From the IMG/VR virus record IMGVR_UViG_3300037258_000663, positions 1 to 48,345 of that record: DNA of 48,345 nucleotides; one strand, 5' to 3'. The stretch comes from a virus. The translations under genes and the position numbers were made by a program. Below, in pieces: positions 1 to 7,224 of the stretch. The notes beneath the pieces are model-generated. The model was not told the origin of the DNA, made no database searches, and was given only the letters and a program-made list of their open reading frames with translations. Numbering within the stretch: the stretch's first letter is position 1; the number at the start of each line of letters is the position of its first letter.

Positions 1-253
1 TGGCCTGTTGGCGCACGGCCAGCTCCAATTGCAGATCGGAACCGATGTGCTGGGCCAGCAGCGGCATTTCCTGATCGAGCACAACCGCCAAGCGGGCACG
101 AATATATCCGCGGGCTTCCGCCAAGCTCATGCCGCGGGCGACTGGTCCCAGCCGTGCGGCCACATCGGCCTGGCAATGCTGGGCCACTTCGGTTGCCCAG
201 CCCGCAATTTGCCGAGGAGTAACAGGCAATCCAAACCAATTTGCAAGCGCCAT
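1..253 (-). CDS. Hypothetical protein, partial (runs off the left edge)
   Basis: The minus strand is open from an ATG at 253 to the window edge, so only the first 84 residues are visible. The start MALANWFGLPVTPRQIAGWA is preceded by AAAGGA about 7 nt upstream, which makes the start convincing. The visible part is helical and hydrophilic, with no signal peptide. I do not recognise the family. It is chromosomal, not prophage, because it lies outside the tRNA-Cys attachment site, and it is transcribed away from that tRNA. The longer-looking frame on the opposite strand here is a shadow. Confidence 0.6.
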   Translation of the reverse strand, partial: MALANWFGLPVTPRQIAGWATEVAQHCQADVAARLGPVARGMSLAEARGYIRARLAVVLDQEMPLLAQHIGSDLQLELAVRQQA

Positions 254-304
254 GATGAAGTCCTTTTACACCGGGGTGAAGATAATGGTCTTTCGCCTTG
301 TGGC

Positions 305-385
305 AAGGTCGAAGAGTCAAAAATCAAAAGGGTCTAAAAGTCAAAAGAGTCAAAAGATTCAACAGGGTTAAAATGTCCAAAAGCC
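305..385. repeat. A-rich degenerate repeats of a GTCAAAAG-like unit
   Basis: The intergenic stretch 254-637 between the left host gene and tRNA-Cys holds no convincing gene. Part of it (about 305-385) consists of irregular repeats of AGTCAAAAG-like words separated by 7-12 nt, followed by a pyrimidine-rich stretch around 415-445. This looks like replication-slippage repeat or spacer DNA of the host chromosome. Confidence 0.5.
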
Positions 386-543
386 TAAACGACAAGATGC
401 CCATGGTCCGCCTATCAAATTTTCGACTTTTCTACTTTTCGACCTGGACCAATCAGTGCCGATGGGTGCTGAACCGCCCAGCGATTCAAGTTGTCTGGCG
501 GAAAAGTCGATTCCTTGGGGAGACATGCCCTGATAGGCAAGTC

Positions 544-572
544 TTGACCGTTCGGCAGAGTTTTTCTAAGTT
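544..572 (+). promoter_or_regulatory. Putative sigma-70-type promoter of tRNA-Cys
   Basis: TTGACC at 544-549 and TAAGTT at 567-572 are separated by 17 bp, upstream of the tRNA at 638. The -35 is good and the -10 is weak (TA at the start and T at the end). The position suits transcription of the tRNA with a short leader. Confidence 0.4.
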
Positions 573-637
573 ACCTGGATAGTTATTCCTGCCGTGGGGT
601 GATTGCTGGCATCAAAAGCCAGCAGCAGCGTTAACCC

Positions 638-709
638 GGCGCCGTCGCCAAGAGGCTAAGGCAGCGGATTGCAAATCCGCCATCGTCGGTTCGACTCCGA
701 CCGGCGCCT
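638..709 (+). tRNA. tRNA-Cys (anticodon GCA), prophage integration target
   Basis: A full cloverleaf can be folded. The acceptor is GGCGCCG (638-644) pairing with CGGCGCC (702-708); the D stem is GCC/GGC; the anticodon stem is GCGGA/TCCGC with loop TTGCAAA (anticodon GCA at 671-673); the T stem is GTCGG/CCGAC with loop TTCGACT. The discriminator base is U73, as is normal for tRNA-Cys. CCA is not encoded. A run of T follows directly. The 3' part is duplicated at 45741-45788, so the prophage entered here and its left end rebuilds the intact gene. Confidence 0.95.
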
Positions 710-711
710 TT
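668..711. other. attL core (44-bp direct repeat with attR)
   Basis: Positions 668-711 are identical to 45745-45788. Extending left to 664 gives 47 of 48 matches, the mismatch being G667 against A45744. The core runs from the anticodon loop through the T arm and acceptor to the first downstream T residues, the usual arrangement for tyrosine integrases that use tRNA genes. Confidence 0.93.
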
Positions 712-764
712 TTTTCTGGGCGCTAAGACTGCGCTCTTTGCACAAAAAAATAAGTCGGCCACTA

Positions 765-876
765 CGGCTGGCGGGGAATCAAGCTTCGCTTGTCCGACCC
801 GCCATCACCAAAGTGATCGACGAAGACTTCCTTCACGGGAAGGCGCGGCCCGGCTCGTTACCGGGTCGTTTTTTTT
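765..876 (+). ncRNA. Structured RNA candidate, copy 1 (three hairpins plus terminator)
   Basis: There is no ORF support. Successive stems are visible: GGCGGG 770-775 with CCCGCC 798-803, enclosing AAGC-TTC-GCTT at 781-791; ATCAC 804-808 with GTGAT 813-817 (loop CAAA); CTTCC 827-831 with GGAAG 838-842; and an 8-bp terminator stem 846-853/861-868 followed by eight T. Copy 2 downstream shares the 18-nt word TCAAGCTTCGCTTGTCCG (779-796) and the same order of stems, although the other stems differ in sequence. No good promoter was found directly upstream; read-through from tRNA-Cys is possible. The 5' end is a guess. An alternative is a REP-like intergenic repeat. Confidence 0.5.
846..876 (+). terminator. 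Rho-independent terminator of RNA copy 1
   Basis: The stem CGGCCCGG (846-853) pairs with CCGGGTCG (861-868), with one G-T wobble and a 7-nt loop, and is followed by TTTTTTTT at 869-876. Confidence 0.8.
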
Positions 877-908
877 GCGTTCCAAAGTCCCCTGTCCCCT
901 ATCTCCGT

Positions 909-938
909 TTGACACTACCCGGCATGCGTTGTTATCAT
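909..938 (+). promoter_or_regulatory. Putative promoter of RNA copy 2
   Basis: A perfect TTGACA at 909-914 is followed 18 bp later by TATCAT at 933-938 (five of six consensus bases). Transcription from about 945 would make an RNA of about 125 nt ending at the terminator at 1070. Confidence 0.55.
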
Positions 939-944
939 TCACGG

Positions 945-1070
945 ATATAAATCGCGCCACCCCCGGCGGGTTCAAGCTTCGCTTGTCCGGCCCGTCGGTG
1001 ATCAGCCGCGATTAAGATTTTCCCTTCGCCGGGAGGACGCTCCTCGGTGCTTCGGCACCGGGGAGTTTTT
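945..1070 (+). ncRNA. Structured RNA candidate, copy 2 (three hairpins plus terminator)
   Basis: The layout repeats that of copy 1. CCGGCGGG 963-970 pairs with CCCGTCGG 991-998 and encloses the AAGC-TTC-GCTT hairpin; TGATC 999-1003 pairs with GATTA 1010-1014; TCCC 1021-1024 pairs with GGGA 1031-1034; an 11-bp terminator stem with a TTCG loop follows at 1040-1065. The 18-nt word at 972-989 is identical to that of copy 1, while stems two to four keep their pairing with different bases. It has its own promoter-like sequence at 909-938. A regulatory RNA of the prophage is inferred; the target is unknown. Confidence 0.55.
1040..1070 (+). terminator. Strong rho-independent terminator of RNA copy 2
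   Basis: An 11-bp stem, 1040-1050 with 1055-1065 (one T-G wobble), closed by a TTCG tetraloop, is followed by TTTTT at 1066-1070. Confidence 0.88.
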
Positions 1071-1138
1071 ATTGAATGATTGCGGATAATCTCTCCGCCA
1101 TCGGATGCCAGCACGCTCCGAGTGTGCTATAAATTGGC

Positions 1139-1462
1139 ATGGATTTCTTCTGCCAAAAGTGCGGCGCGAAGCGTCTCATTGAAGGGCCTTTCTGTCCGCA
1201 GTGCGGCGCCCGATATGCCGCCGGAACGATTCCCGGGGCGCCCCTGCTGGTGGAACTTACGTCCAAGGAATTGAAGGCCAGGTATCGTAACGCGGGATGG
1301 ATCATGCTGATCGGAGTGCTCATTCTCGGGCCGGGACTGGTCGCCGCATTGGCCGGCCTAAGTGGGGCGCGATCGGCAATCGCGTTGGGTACAATCGTGC
1401 TCCTGGTGGGCGCTCTCGGCCAGTCTCGGGCGAAATATCTGATGTGGTGGCATCACGGCTAA
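1139..1462 (+). CDS. Zinc-ribbon membrane protein, hypothetical
   Basis: This 107-residue protein begins with a double CxxC zinc ribbon (CQKC at residues 5-8 and CPQC at about 19-22), the usual N-terminal zinc-ribbon layout. Two hydrophobic segments follow (about residues 52-72 and 78-95), so it is probably an inner-membrane protein with a cytoplasmic metal-binding head. No Shine-Dalgarno sequence precedes the ATG. TATAAA at 1128-1133 lies only five bases before it, so a leaderless message is possible. It lies just inside attL between the RNA candidates and the integrase. Function unknown. Confidence 0.6.
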   Translation: MDFFCQKCGAKRLIEGPFCPQCGARYAAGTIPGAPLLVELTSKELKARYRNAGWIMLIGVLILGPGLVAALAGLSGARSAIALGTIVLLVGALGQSRAKYLMWWHHG

Positions 1463-1482
1463 AATATTTTTTCAAGGTCCAC

Positions 1483-1511
1483 TTGACATGCTCTGCACTC
1501 AGGCGCATATT
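1483..1511 (+). promoter_or_regulatory. Putative promoter upstream of integrase
   Basis: TTGACA at 1483-1488 and CATATT at 1506-1511 have a 17-bp spacer. Transcription would run towards int with a leader of about 420 nt. Confidence 0.45.
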
Positions 1512-1937
1512 CATCGCGAATGATGTGATGCGACAGGGCCTAACGGTCCCTGACGCATCCGGACAAGCGAACTCTCCGACAACGGGACCGCCGCTGAAAG
1601 GTTTTAATAGCGGTCACCATCCGAGGCCCTTCATCGGGCCAAGGCCATGCCGGTCAGCTCGCTAGAGCGGCGATCGGCGGCCGTCCTCGAAGCAGCTTCG
1701 CGGTCGGCCTTTGGCAATCAAGCTTGGCACATTGCATGCGCAAGTTGCATCCCTAATTCGATTTCCCCTCGAAGATGGAATGTCGCTTCGTCGCCAGCGA
1801 TAATGTTAGCGAGGACGCTCCGATGTTTTCCGCGCTGCTGGAGCTAGCGCGTGGCCCTTCGAGCAATGGCGCGCGCGCCGTTCGGACTACCGCATATACC
1901 GGGCCTGACGCGTGCGCCCCAGCCTATGAGGTGCACC
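1512..1937 (+). other. Long untranslated stretch before integrase
   Basis: No gene with a credible start lies here. Open frames through it are GC-driven shadows. Small hairpins are visible, for example CGAAG-CAG-CTTCG near 1688-1700. It could hold a structured int leader or integrase arm sites, but I see no clear repeated binding motif. Confidence 0.4.
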
Positions 1938-3020
1938 ATGAACCGAGCCGAATCGCGCCGCCACGACACGCAACCGTTGTTTCCGCCCGAGCCGATCGAG
2001 ACGATTTCGCTGAGGCTATTTTCCGGCGAGGAGGGCCAAGCGCCCATGGCCCGGGGAGACAGTGGTGGGGCGTTCTCTCCCTCGTGGACGCTGCGGGAAT
2101 TCATCGAAGCGCGAGTGATTCCCCAGGAGAAGCCGGCTCCCAAGACGATTCGGCGGTGGTGCGACTCGCTTGTTCACTGGGAAAGGTCCACGGGCAACCC
2201 ATCGATCGAAAGGATCTCACAGGATACGTGCGAACGATTTTTGCGCGGCCTGCAAGCAGCCGCGATCTGCAACAATACCAGGCGCACGCATATCACGCAG
2301 ATCAAAGGATTTCTAAGCCGACTTTCGCAGCCAACGGAGAAAAGGCCCGAAGCGGTTGGCTTTTTTCAAAAAAGGCTACTGATGAAAGCCCCGGCACTAG
2401 AGCTGATCATGGGCGAAAAAAAGCACATGTCGCTGCAGGAAATCGGAACCTATTTGGAATTTTGCTGCTATGCGGGGGGACCGAGAGATGTCCAGATGAC
2501 ATGCCAGAATCTGACGATTTTTACATACAACACGGCGCTGCGCATAGGCACCGTCTTGGCGCTAGAATATGCTTGGCTGGACCGGGACGAAGACTGGCAC
2601 TGGCTGAATATCCCTTCATCAGCGATGAAGCGAGGGATGCGATCAGGCCGAGGGTTGCGGATTCCGGTCAATCGATTCGCGCTGGATGCAATCGAGCGTC
2701 AGAGGACACTCACCGGCGCCACCGAACTCATCTTCGGTGGAACCGACAAATACCAGCAATTCGATCGCGCCAGGACGCGGATTTTGAAAATGTCCGGGAT
2801 TATCAAGCCTGCGAAGCGATTCGGTTTTCATGGGCTACGGCAGGCCTCAGTGTTTTACATGTACGATATCAATTCCCGTGTGGCAGATCTCTTATTGGGC
2901 CATGCCACAGGAAATACGACGGCCAGATACTACACCGCATGGGAAGTTCTGGCCAAGGCGATCGCGCAACTGCCGCAGCCCAGGTGGAATCCGATCGCTC
3001 CACAAAAGCTTCTTTTCTAA
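1938..3020 (+). CDS. int: Tyrosine-type site-specific integrase
   Basis: This is a 360-residue tyrosine recombinase that would catalyse integration and excision at the tRNA-Cys att site. The N-terminal SAM-like core-binding domain spans about residues 50-140. The catalytic domain shows Arg202 (TALRIGT), the HxxR box His298-Gly-Leu-Arg301, His322 (LLGHATG) and Tyr331 or Tyr332 (ARYYTAW). I chose the ATG at 1938 because GAGGTG lies 5-6 nt upstream; an upstream ATG at 1851 would add 29 unlikely residues. A 501-codon frame that overlaps it entirely has no such motifs and is rejected. The gene sits near attL on the + strand, as expected for an integrase next to its att site. No excisionase was recognised beside it. 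Confidence 0.95.
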   Translation: MNRAESRRHDTQPLFPPEPIETISLRLFSGEEGQAPMARGDSGGAFSPSWTLREFIEARVIPQEKPAPKTIRRWCDSLVHWERSTGNPSIERISQDTCERFLRGLQAAAICNNTRRTHITQIKGFLSRLSQPTEKRPEAVGFFQKRLLMKAPALELIMGEKKHMSLQEIGTYLEFCCYAGGPRDVQMTCQNLTIFTYNTALRIGTVLALEYAWLDRDEDWHWLNIPSSAMKRGMRSGRGLRIPVNRFALDAIERQRTLTGATELIFGGTDKYQQFDRARTRILKMSGIIKPAKRFGFHGLRQASVFYMYDINSRVADLLLGHATGNTTARYYTAWEVLAKAIAQLPQPRWNPIAPQKLLF

Positions 3021-3028
3021 TTCGATCC

Positions 3029-3091
3029 ATCCGCGCGGCGTGCCGCTTGTTAACGCTCCTCTCTCGCTCCCCCGAGAGCCGCCGCGCGGAT
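3029..3091. repeat. Nested inverted repeat just after int
   Basis: The 11-bp arms 3029-3039 (ATCCGCGCGGC) and 3081-3091 are perfect inverted copies. Inside lies a second hairpin, CTCTCG 3061-3066 with CGAGAG 3073-3078. There is no T tract directly after it, only TCTTCTATT. It may terminate or stabilise the int message. Confidence 0.55.
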
Positions 3092-3436
3092 TCTTCTATT
3101 CGTCCCCCGGGGCTCCGCGCACAGGCTAGACCCCTGCAGCGCCGCCGCGTTTCCATGCCCGCGGCGGCCGCGCGGCGCGCCGGGGATGTTTTAGGCATCG
3201 AGAAAGCGCGCGCAGTGGAGGCGTGCGATTGGAGTTTTCCCGGGACGCCCAGGAAGGGCGCACCCCGGGTCCCACGATGAAAGGAGCCAGTCTGAGTGTC
3301 ACCCAACGCCGGGCCCTGGCGCGGTTCGAAATAGATCGGTTCTATGTGGGAACCGGTCGGCGGAACTTCGCATGGGCTCGGCCGTTTATTTTTTGTCGAC
3401 GGATTTTTGTATTACAAATTTAAAAGGAGTCATTTT
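3092..3436 (+). other. GC-rich non-coding region before the early operon
   Basis: No supported gene is seen. The first part is very GC-rich and low in complexity; the last 60 nt turn AT-rich and lead into a strong AAAGGAG ribosome-binding site at 3423-3429. A short hairpin (CGGTTC/GAACCG near 3338-3356) is visible. The early promoter probably lies here, but I could not identify convincing -35 and -10 boxes. Confidence 0.4.
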
Positions 3437-3736
3437 ATGGCATGGTCTATTTCCTTGATCGGCACCCCGGCCGACATCTCCAGCGAGTTAGCCTCGCATT
3501 CCCAGTCCCTGATTGGGGATTCGAAGGCTGAATTCGACGAGGCTCTCCCGCACCTGCAGGGCTTGGTGAATCAGAATCTCTATCCTGACGAGACCGGATC
3601 TTCGTCGCAGGCTCTACACCTCTCAGCCAGTGGGCATGCCTCGAAGACCGATGGAAAAAAGTACCAAAGCAGTTGCCATGTGTCCATTCAGCCATCGTTT
3701 ACGCGGGTGGTTCATCCAAAGCCCAAGGCGACATGA
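3437..3736 (+). CDS. Early-operon hypothetical protein (99 aa)
   Basis: First gene of the early operon. The ATG at 3437 follows a near-perfect AAAGGAG with a 7-nt gap, the strongest ribosome-binding site in this part of the prophage, so high expression is likely. The 99-residue product starts MAWSISLIGTPADISSELAS and has a LSASGHASKTDGKKYQSSC region that looks like beta strands. No signal peptide or membrane span. I do not recognise a named family. Its stop overlaps the next start by 4 bp (ATGA). Confidence 0.75.
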   Translation: MAWSISLIGTPADISSELASHSQSLIGDSKAEFDEALPHLQGLVNQNLYPDETGSSSQALHLSASGHASKTDGKKYQSSCHVSIQPSFTRVVHPKPKAT

Positions 3737-4032
3737 CGGCCATGACGGAGATTGCGAAAATTCCTGAAGCAGCGGGAGCAGCCTCGGATCGAGCTTTGGC
3801 TCGGCGCCGCAGCTGCTCCCGCGAGGAAGGGCTTGTCATCAATGCCATCAATAGCTTTGCCTTCAATCAGGCGCTGCCGTCGGAACGTGGTACATGTGCG
3901 CAGCTGTCCATGGCGCATTTCCTGGCGGCGCTAATGCACGTCTGCGATGCGCAGGAGCTGTCGTTCCATGAGCTGGTGGCGATGGCCGAGCAAAAGTTTC
4001 TGAGCCGCGTTGATCCGGAGGACCGAGCATGA
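3733..4032 (+). CDS. Early-operon hypothetical protein (99 aa)
   Basis: The start at 3733 is chosen because its ATGA overlaps the previous stop; a longer frame from 3673 would run well into that gene. The product is mostly helical, with the middle GLVINAINSFAFNQALPSER resembling a small helical accessory protein. Hydrophobic helices near residues 58-85 (SMAHFLAALMHVCDAQELSF) look amphipathic rather than membrane-spanning. Function unknown. Co-translated with its neighbours. Confidence 0.65.
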   Translation: MTAMTEIAKIPEAAGAASDRALARRRSCSREEGLVINAINSFAFNQALPSERGTCAQLSMAHFLAALMHVCDAQELSFHELVAMAEQKFLSRVDPEDRA

Positions 4033-4433
4033 GTCTGCAGCTGGAACCCGGCATTTGCCTTTGGCCATTCGAACTACCGGCTCGTTTCCTGCGCAGCCTG
4101 GGATACTTGCATGTGGTGGATCATCCACGCCGCTATGTCGGTCTGTATTTCGAGCCCTGCGACGAGCTGGCCCATGACGACGGCGAGACCACCAGTTGTG
4201 GTTGCCTGCATCAGCAGGAATGGCTGGCTTATTTCTGGAAGCCGCAGGTCGATGCGCACGTACGCAGCATGCGGCTCGAATTCGGCTGCCGGCTCTCGCC
4301 GGCCACGCATTGGCTGATCATCGACAGCGAAACCAACGTCGCGTATGTCTGCGCCGTGGATGTCGCGTGGCGCGTGGTGCGCCTGCAGCGGTTGCACGAC
4401 CTGGCCGGTAGAATCGAGGAGGCGCGGGCATGA
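4029..4433 (+). CDS. Early-operon hypothetical protein (134 aa)
   Basis: It starts with an ATGA overlap on the preceding gene and ends with another on the next, so it is part of one tightly coupled transcript. The 134-residue product has a central CGC plus HQQEW region and aromatic-rich strands (GLYFEPCDELAHDDGE, AYFWKP). No membrane span or signal peptide. No family recognised. Confidence 0.65.
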   Translation: MSLQLEPGICLWPFELPARFLRSLGYLHVVDHPRRYVGLYFEPCDELAHDDGETTSCGCLHQQEWLAYFWKPQVDAHVRSMRLEFGCRLSPATHWLIIDSETNVAYVCAVDVAWRVVRLQRLHDLAGRIEEARA

Positions 4434-4876
4434 CCGGATCCATGCGCAATTCACTATGGCTCATCGCTGGGATGGTATGGGGATCCCTCGGGCACTGGGC
4501 GTTTTGTCATGCAGTGGCTGCTCGCCGGCGGCGCATCGTCAAAAAGTTCGCGCCTTCCGCGTACCAGGGGCACCCCGAAACGGTTCTGATCACTCCCAGT
4601 AAGCCGATGCTCGCCAGGCCGGAGCTGCTGGAGATCCCGCATCCTGGCAGGATGATCGGCGCCGCTCCGTTTTACCTGGAATGCCTGATGAGGGCCAGTG
4701 ATGGCCACGGATTGCTGGTCCGCTGTTTGGCCGGCAGCCGGCAGGCATTAGCGGAATGCTTCGGGGCTTTTTTTAAGCAACCCTCCTGGCCCGTTTCCAG
4801 CGCGCCGCTTAGCGATATTTTGCTCGGCGATAACAAGACTCCCCCGGCGAAAGGAGCAGGCGATGGCCAAAGCTAG
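4430..4876 (+). CDS. Early-operon protein with N-terminal membrane anchor (148 aa)
   Basis: Residues about 7-30 (SLWLIAGMVWGSLGHWAFCHAV) form one hydrophobic segment followed by RRRR, so the protein is probably anchored with its bulk in the cytoplasm. The rest shows no domain I recognise. It starts through an ATGA overlap at 4430, and its 3' end overlaps the next gene by 14 nt. Confidence 0.6.
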   Translation: MTGSMRNSLWLIAGMVWGSLGHWAFCHAVAARRRRIVKKFAPSAYQGHPETVLITPSKPMLARPELLEIPHPGRMIGAAPFYLECLMRASDGHGLLVRCLAGSRQALAECFGAFFKQPSWPVSSAPLSDILLGDNKTPPAKGAGDGQS

Positions 4877-5087
4877 ATCTGCGGACCTCGTGCTGCCTCT
4901 TACCGGCGTGGCTCTTCGGACTCTTAGGAGTCAGGCGAGGGAATCGGCCATGGAAGTGTTGGATTTCGTCCTGGCGCGATTGGGTTTAATGCCCGGCATT
5001 TGCAGGGTCTGCGGATGCACGGACGAAAGCGGCTGCGCCGAAGGCTGGAAGATCGAGATCAGTGGCCACTGGCAGGAATGGTTTTGA
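4863..5087 (+). CDS. Small CxxC protein of the early operon (74 aa)
   Basis: The C-terminal half carries CRVCGCTDESGC and a following tryptophan-rich end (GWKIEISGHWQEWF). This matches the short CxxCGCTxxxxC cysteine motif common in small phage proteins and probably binds zinc or an Fe-S centre. The start overlaps the upstream gene and is preceded by AAAGGAG at 4850-4856. Function unknown. Confidence 0.65.
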   Translation: MAKARSADLVLPLTGVALRTLRSQARESAMEVLDFVLARLGLMPGICRVCGCTDESGCAEGWKIEISGHWQEWF

Positions 5088-5118
5088 ACCGAGAACTTTA
5101 ATTTACGGAGGTTTAACG

Positions 5119-5331
5119 ATGGGCAGCTCACCAGGAACAAAGCTTGACAAGCGGGGCGGAAATCTCAGGTTGTCGCGCCGAGGCGGAGAGCAAGTTTATC
5201 TGTTCGCGCCGGGCTACGAACCGATCATCATTACACTCGACCCGGCAGCCCCGCGGGTCAAGATGGCCATCAAAGCGCCCCTGGATGTGCGCGTCGCCAG
5301 AGGAGAAATCGCCAACCGGCCGGCCGCGTAG
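5119..5331 (+). CDS. Divergent CsrA-family RNA-binding protein
   Basis: The 70-residue product aligns along its length with CsrA: LRLSRRGGEQVYL matches the first strand, RVKMAIKAPLDV matches the RVRLGIQAPxxV core, and VARGEI matches the HREEI end with the RNA-binding arginine kept (Arg61). It has a 14-residue N-terminal extension, so the buried N-terminal start typical of CsrA is changed. The start at 5119 follows GGAGG at 5108-5112. CsrA proteins bind GGA motifs in mRNA leaders and control translation. This one, in the early operon, may redirect host or phage messages. A second, canonical copy lies at 12400. Confidence 0.75.
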   Translation: MGSSPGTKLDKRGGNLRLSRRGGEQVYLFAPGYEPIIITLDPAAPRVKMAIKAPLDVRVARGEIANRPAA

Positions 5332-5356
5332 GAAGCCGAGCAATCGGCTATGAAGA

Positions 5357-6349
5357 ATGGAAGCTCCCCGTTTACAAATTGCATCGCCATTCGCTGATTT
5401 TTGGCGGCTGCGCTGCAGCGTGCATTCCGATCCAAGGCTTTCCCTTGGCGCGAAATGTGCCTGGGAATTTCTGTTTGCAAAATGTGGTGGCCGGCTGACA
5501 GACGTGACCACTAGCACGGCCGAGCTAGGCCATTCGGAGAATCGATCTGCCAAGACGGCCTACGATTGGCTCAAGGAACTTATTGAATGTGGTTACCTCG
5601 AAATTATTGACCGGCCGCGGCATCGCGGTACCCTGGCCCGCAGCGGGCCATGGCATGTCTTTCTCAATGATCCGACCGACGTCGCTAAAGTGCGACGGGC
5701 CCTGGAGGGCGACGGACAAGGCGAGCTATTCGATCGGCAAGAGGCCGGCCGAGTCGCCGCTGAAGATCCACAAGTGCTCCCGGCGGATCATCGGCTGACG
5801 GATGCAGCCGACTTTTCCCTCCGGCTGCCGGCGCGGATCACCGCGCCGGCGTCGGCAGTGGAAAAGGCAGCGGGGTCCTTGGCGCCTAGAACCCCGATAG
5901 ACTTTAGACTTAAACAAGAATCTCTTAATAAGACTTTGGACTTTAGACCTCTTAGGGTAACCAACCCAGTAGAAGTCCAAAGTACCATCGGGGAATTGGG
6001 ATCCCAAAACCCCGCTGGGTCATCCGAGCGGGAGCCCTCCCCGATTGCCGGCAGCGTGGCTTCGGCGCTGGAAAAGTTCTCGGCGTTGCCGTCGACGGCC
6101 GACCGGATCGACGAGCTGCATCGATTCTCGACTTGGCTCGTGGAAAAGGTTTCCGGGCTCTACGAGACGGTGGCCGTGGAAATCGCCTCGGCCGTGCTGG
6201 ACGGCCGGTACCCGATGGAGCAACTCAGCAAGATTTTGCTCCGTATGGCCCTGCTCAAAAAGCGTGGAGAGCTGCGTAGGCCGGAAGCTGTGTTCTTCGC
6301 CAAAGCCGCTCGAAAATCGATCGCTGAAAACGATCCAGGTGCCCGATGA
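5357..6349 (+). CDS. Winged-helix replication-type protein (330 aa)
   Basis: Residues about 28-85 (LSLGAKCAWEFLFAKCGG ... LGHSENRSAKTAYDWLKELIECGYLEI) have the shape of the winged-helix domain found in phage replication initiators and DnaD/O-type proteins. A Pro/Ala-rich linker follows, then a helical C-terminal part (about 235-325). It overlaps the downstream ParB-like gene by 4 bp. A role in starting phage DNA replication or loading a host helicase is inferred from the domain and position. No helicase gene is present, so the host enzyme would be used. Confidence 0.6.
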   Translation: MEAPRLQIASPFADFWRLRCSVHSDPRLSLGAKCAWEFLFAKCGGRLTDVTTSTAELGHSENRSAKTAYDWLKELIECGYLEIIDRPRHRGTLARSGPWHVFLNDPTDVAKVRRALEGDGQGELFDRQEAGRVAAEDPQVLPADHRLTDAADFSLRLPARITAPASAVEKAAGSLAPRTPIDFRLKQESLNKTLDFRPLRVTNPVEVQSTIGELGSQNPAGSSEREPSPIAGSVASALEKFSALPSTADRIDELHRFSTWLVEKVSGLYETVAVEIASAVLDGRYPMEQLSKILLRMALLKKRGELRRPEAVFFAKAARKSIAENDPGAR

Positions 6350-7224
6350 GTTCACGCTCCGACCGCCAACGAATCTCCAGCTATATCCGCGAATTCGATG
6401 CCGATCGAGTGCGGCCGCTGGTCGGCCAGCCCCGCAAACGATTCGCCGGCATCAAGGAGCTGGCGAACTCAATGCGCGCCATCGGGCAGATCACGCCGGG
6501 TCTGGTTACTCTGGTCGAGGATGATGATCGGTTTGATGCCGAGCTAGTCGATGGCGAACGCCGCCTGAAGGCTTGCGCCCTCGCTGATCTGCCATTTCAG
6601 GCGCAGGTTCGGCCCCGCGACGATGCGGATAAGATTTTCGCGATTAGCTTCGCGGCCAACTTCGGACGGCAAGGGCATGATCCGGTCGAGATCGCCGAGG
6701 CGCTGGATCGAATGCGCTCGGCCGGTCGTACGAACCTCGAGATCGCAGCCATCGCCGGAAAGTCGGACTTCTGGGTCTCGACGCACCTGCGCCTCCTGGG
6801 GCTCCGTCCTGAGGTGCTCAATCGCATGGTTCCCGGTGATGACAACAAAGCCAAGCTGAGCATGGACCATGCCATGCGGATGTTCGATCTGCCGGAGCCA
6901 CAGCAGCTGGGGCTCTTGAAAAAGATTGATAAGGGAATTTCGAGTAAGGCGCTGCGCCTGGAGGTCGATCGGCTTCGCCGGCGATTGGAACTGCCGGTGC
7001 GGGGAGAGAAAAGTCGCTCCATCGGCAAGCTGGGAAAACGCGCCAAGCATTTTCTGGCGTTGCTGGGGAACTATCTCGATCTGGAGGGCGACGAGTTTAA
7101 CAAACTGGTGGACTATTCCTCCAGTTCCGACGCGCGCTGCTGCGTAGACGATTTGGAGGCCGCGGCCGACGCCCTGTGGGGACTGCGCCGGGCCATCTCC
7201 CGTCGCAAGGGGATCAAATCATGA
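6346..7224 (+). CDS. ParB/Spo0J-like partition-type protein (292 aa)
   Basis: Signature features of the ParB nuclease/CTPase core are visible: QPRKRF at 28-33, IKELANSMRAIGQITP at 36-51 and DGERRLKA at 69-76 (the GERR box). An HTH follows (TNLEIAAIAGKSDFWVSTHLRLLGL, about 127-151). ParB proteins bind parS-type sites and often act as phage transcription or segregation factors. The start at 6346 overlaps the preceding stop and the gene is coupled to the next. No partner ParA ATPase is present, which argues for a regulatory or replication role rather than plasmid-style partition. Confidence 0.85.
   Translation: MSSRSDRQRISSYIREFDADRVRPLVGQPRKRFAGIKELANSMRAIGQITPGLVTLVEDDDRFDAELVDGERRLKACALADLPFQAQVRPRDDADKIFAISFAANFGRQGHDPVEIAEALDRMRSAGRTNLEIAAIAGKSDFWVSTHLRLLGLRPEVLNRMVPGDDNKAKLSMDHAMRMFDLPEPQQLGLLKKIDKGISSKALRLEVDRLRRRLELPVRGEKSRSIGKLGKRAKHFLALLGNYLDLEGDEFNKLVDYSSSSDARCCVDDLEAAADALWGLRRAISRRKGIKS

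Noticed and set aside
779-994. Reading the repeated TCAAGCTTCGCTTGTCCG words as integrase arm-binding sites
   Set aside because: The words sit in conserved hairpins followed by terminators, which fits RNA elements better. No further copies were found near attR.
1775-3280. 501-codon open frame on the + strand covering the integrase
   Set aside because: It overlaps int completely in another frame. Only the int frame shows the R, HxxR, H, Y recombinase residues and has a proper ribosome-binding site; the long frame results from high GC content.
2869-3306. 145-codon minus-strand frame after int
   Set aside because: It lies in a G/C-homopolymer-rich stretch overlapping the int end and inverted repeats. 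Composition is Arg/Ala/Gly-biased and no ribosome-binding site was seen.
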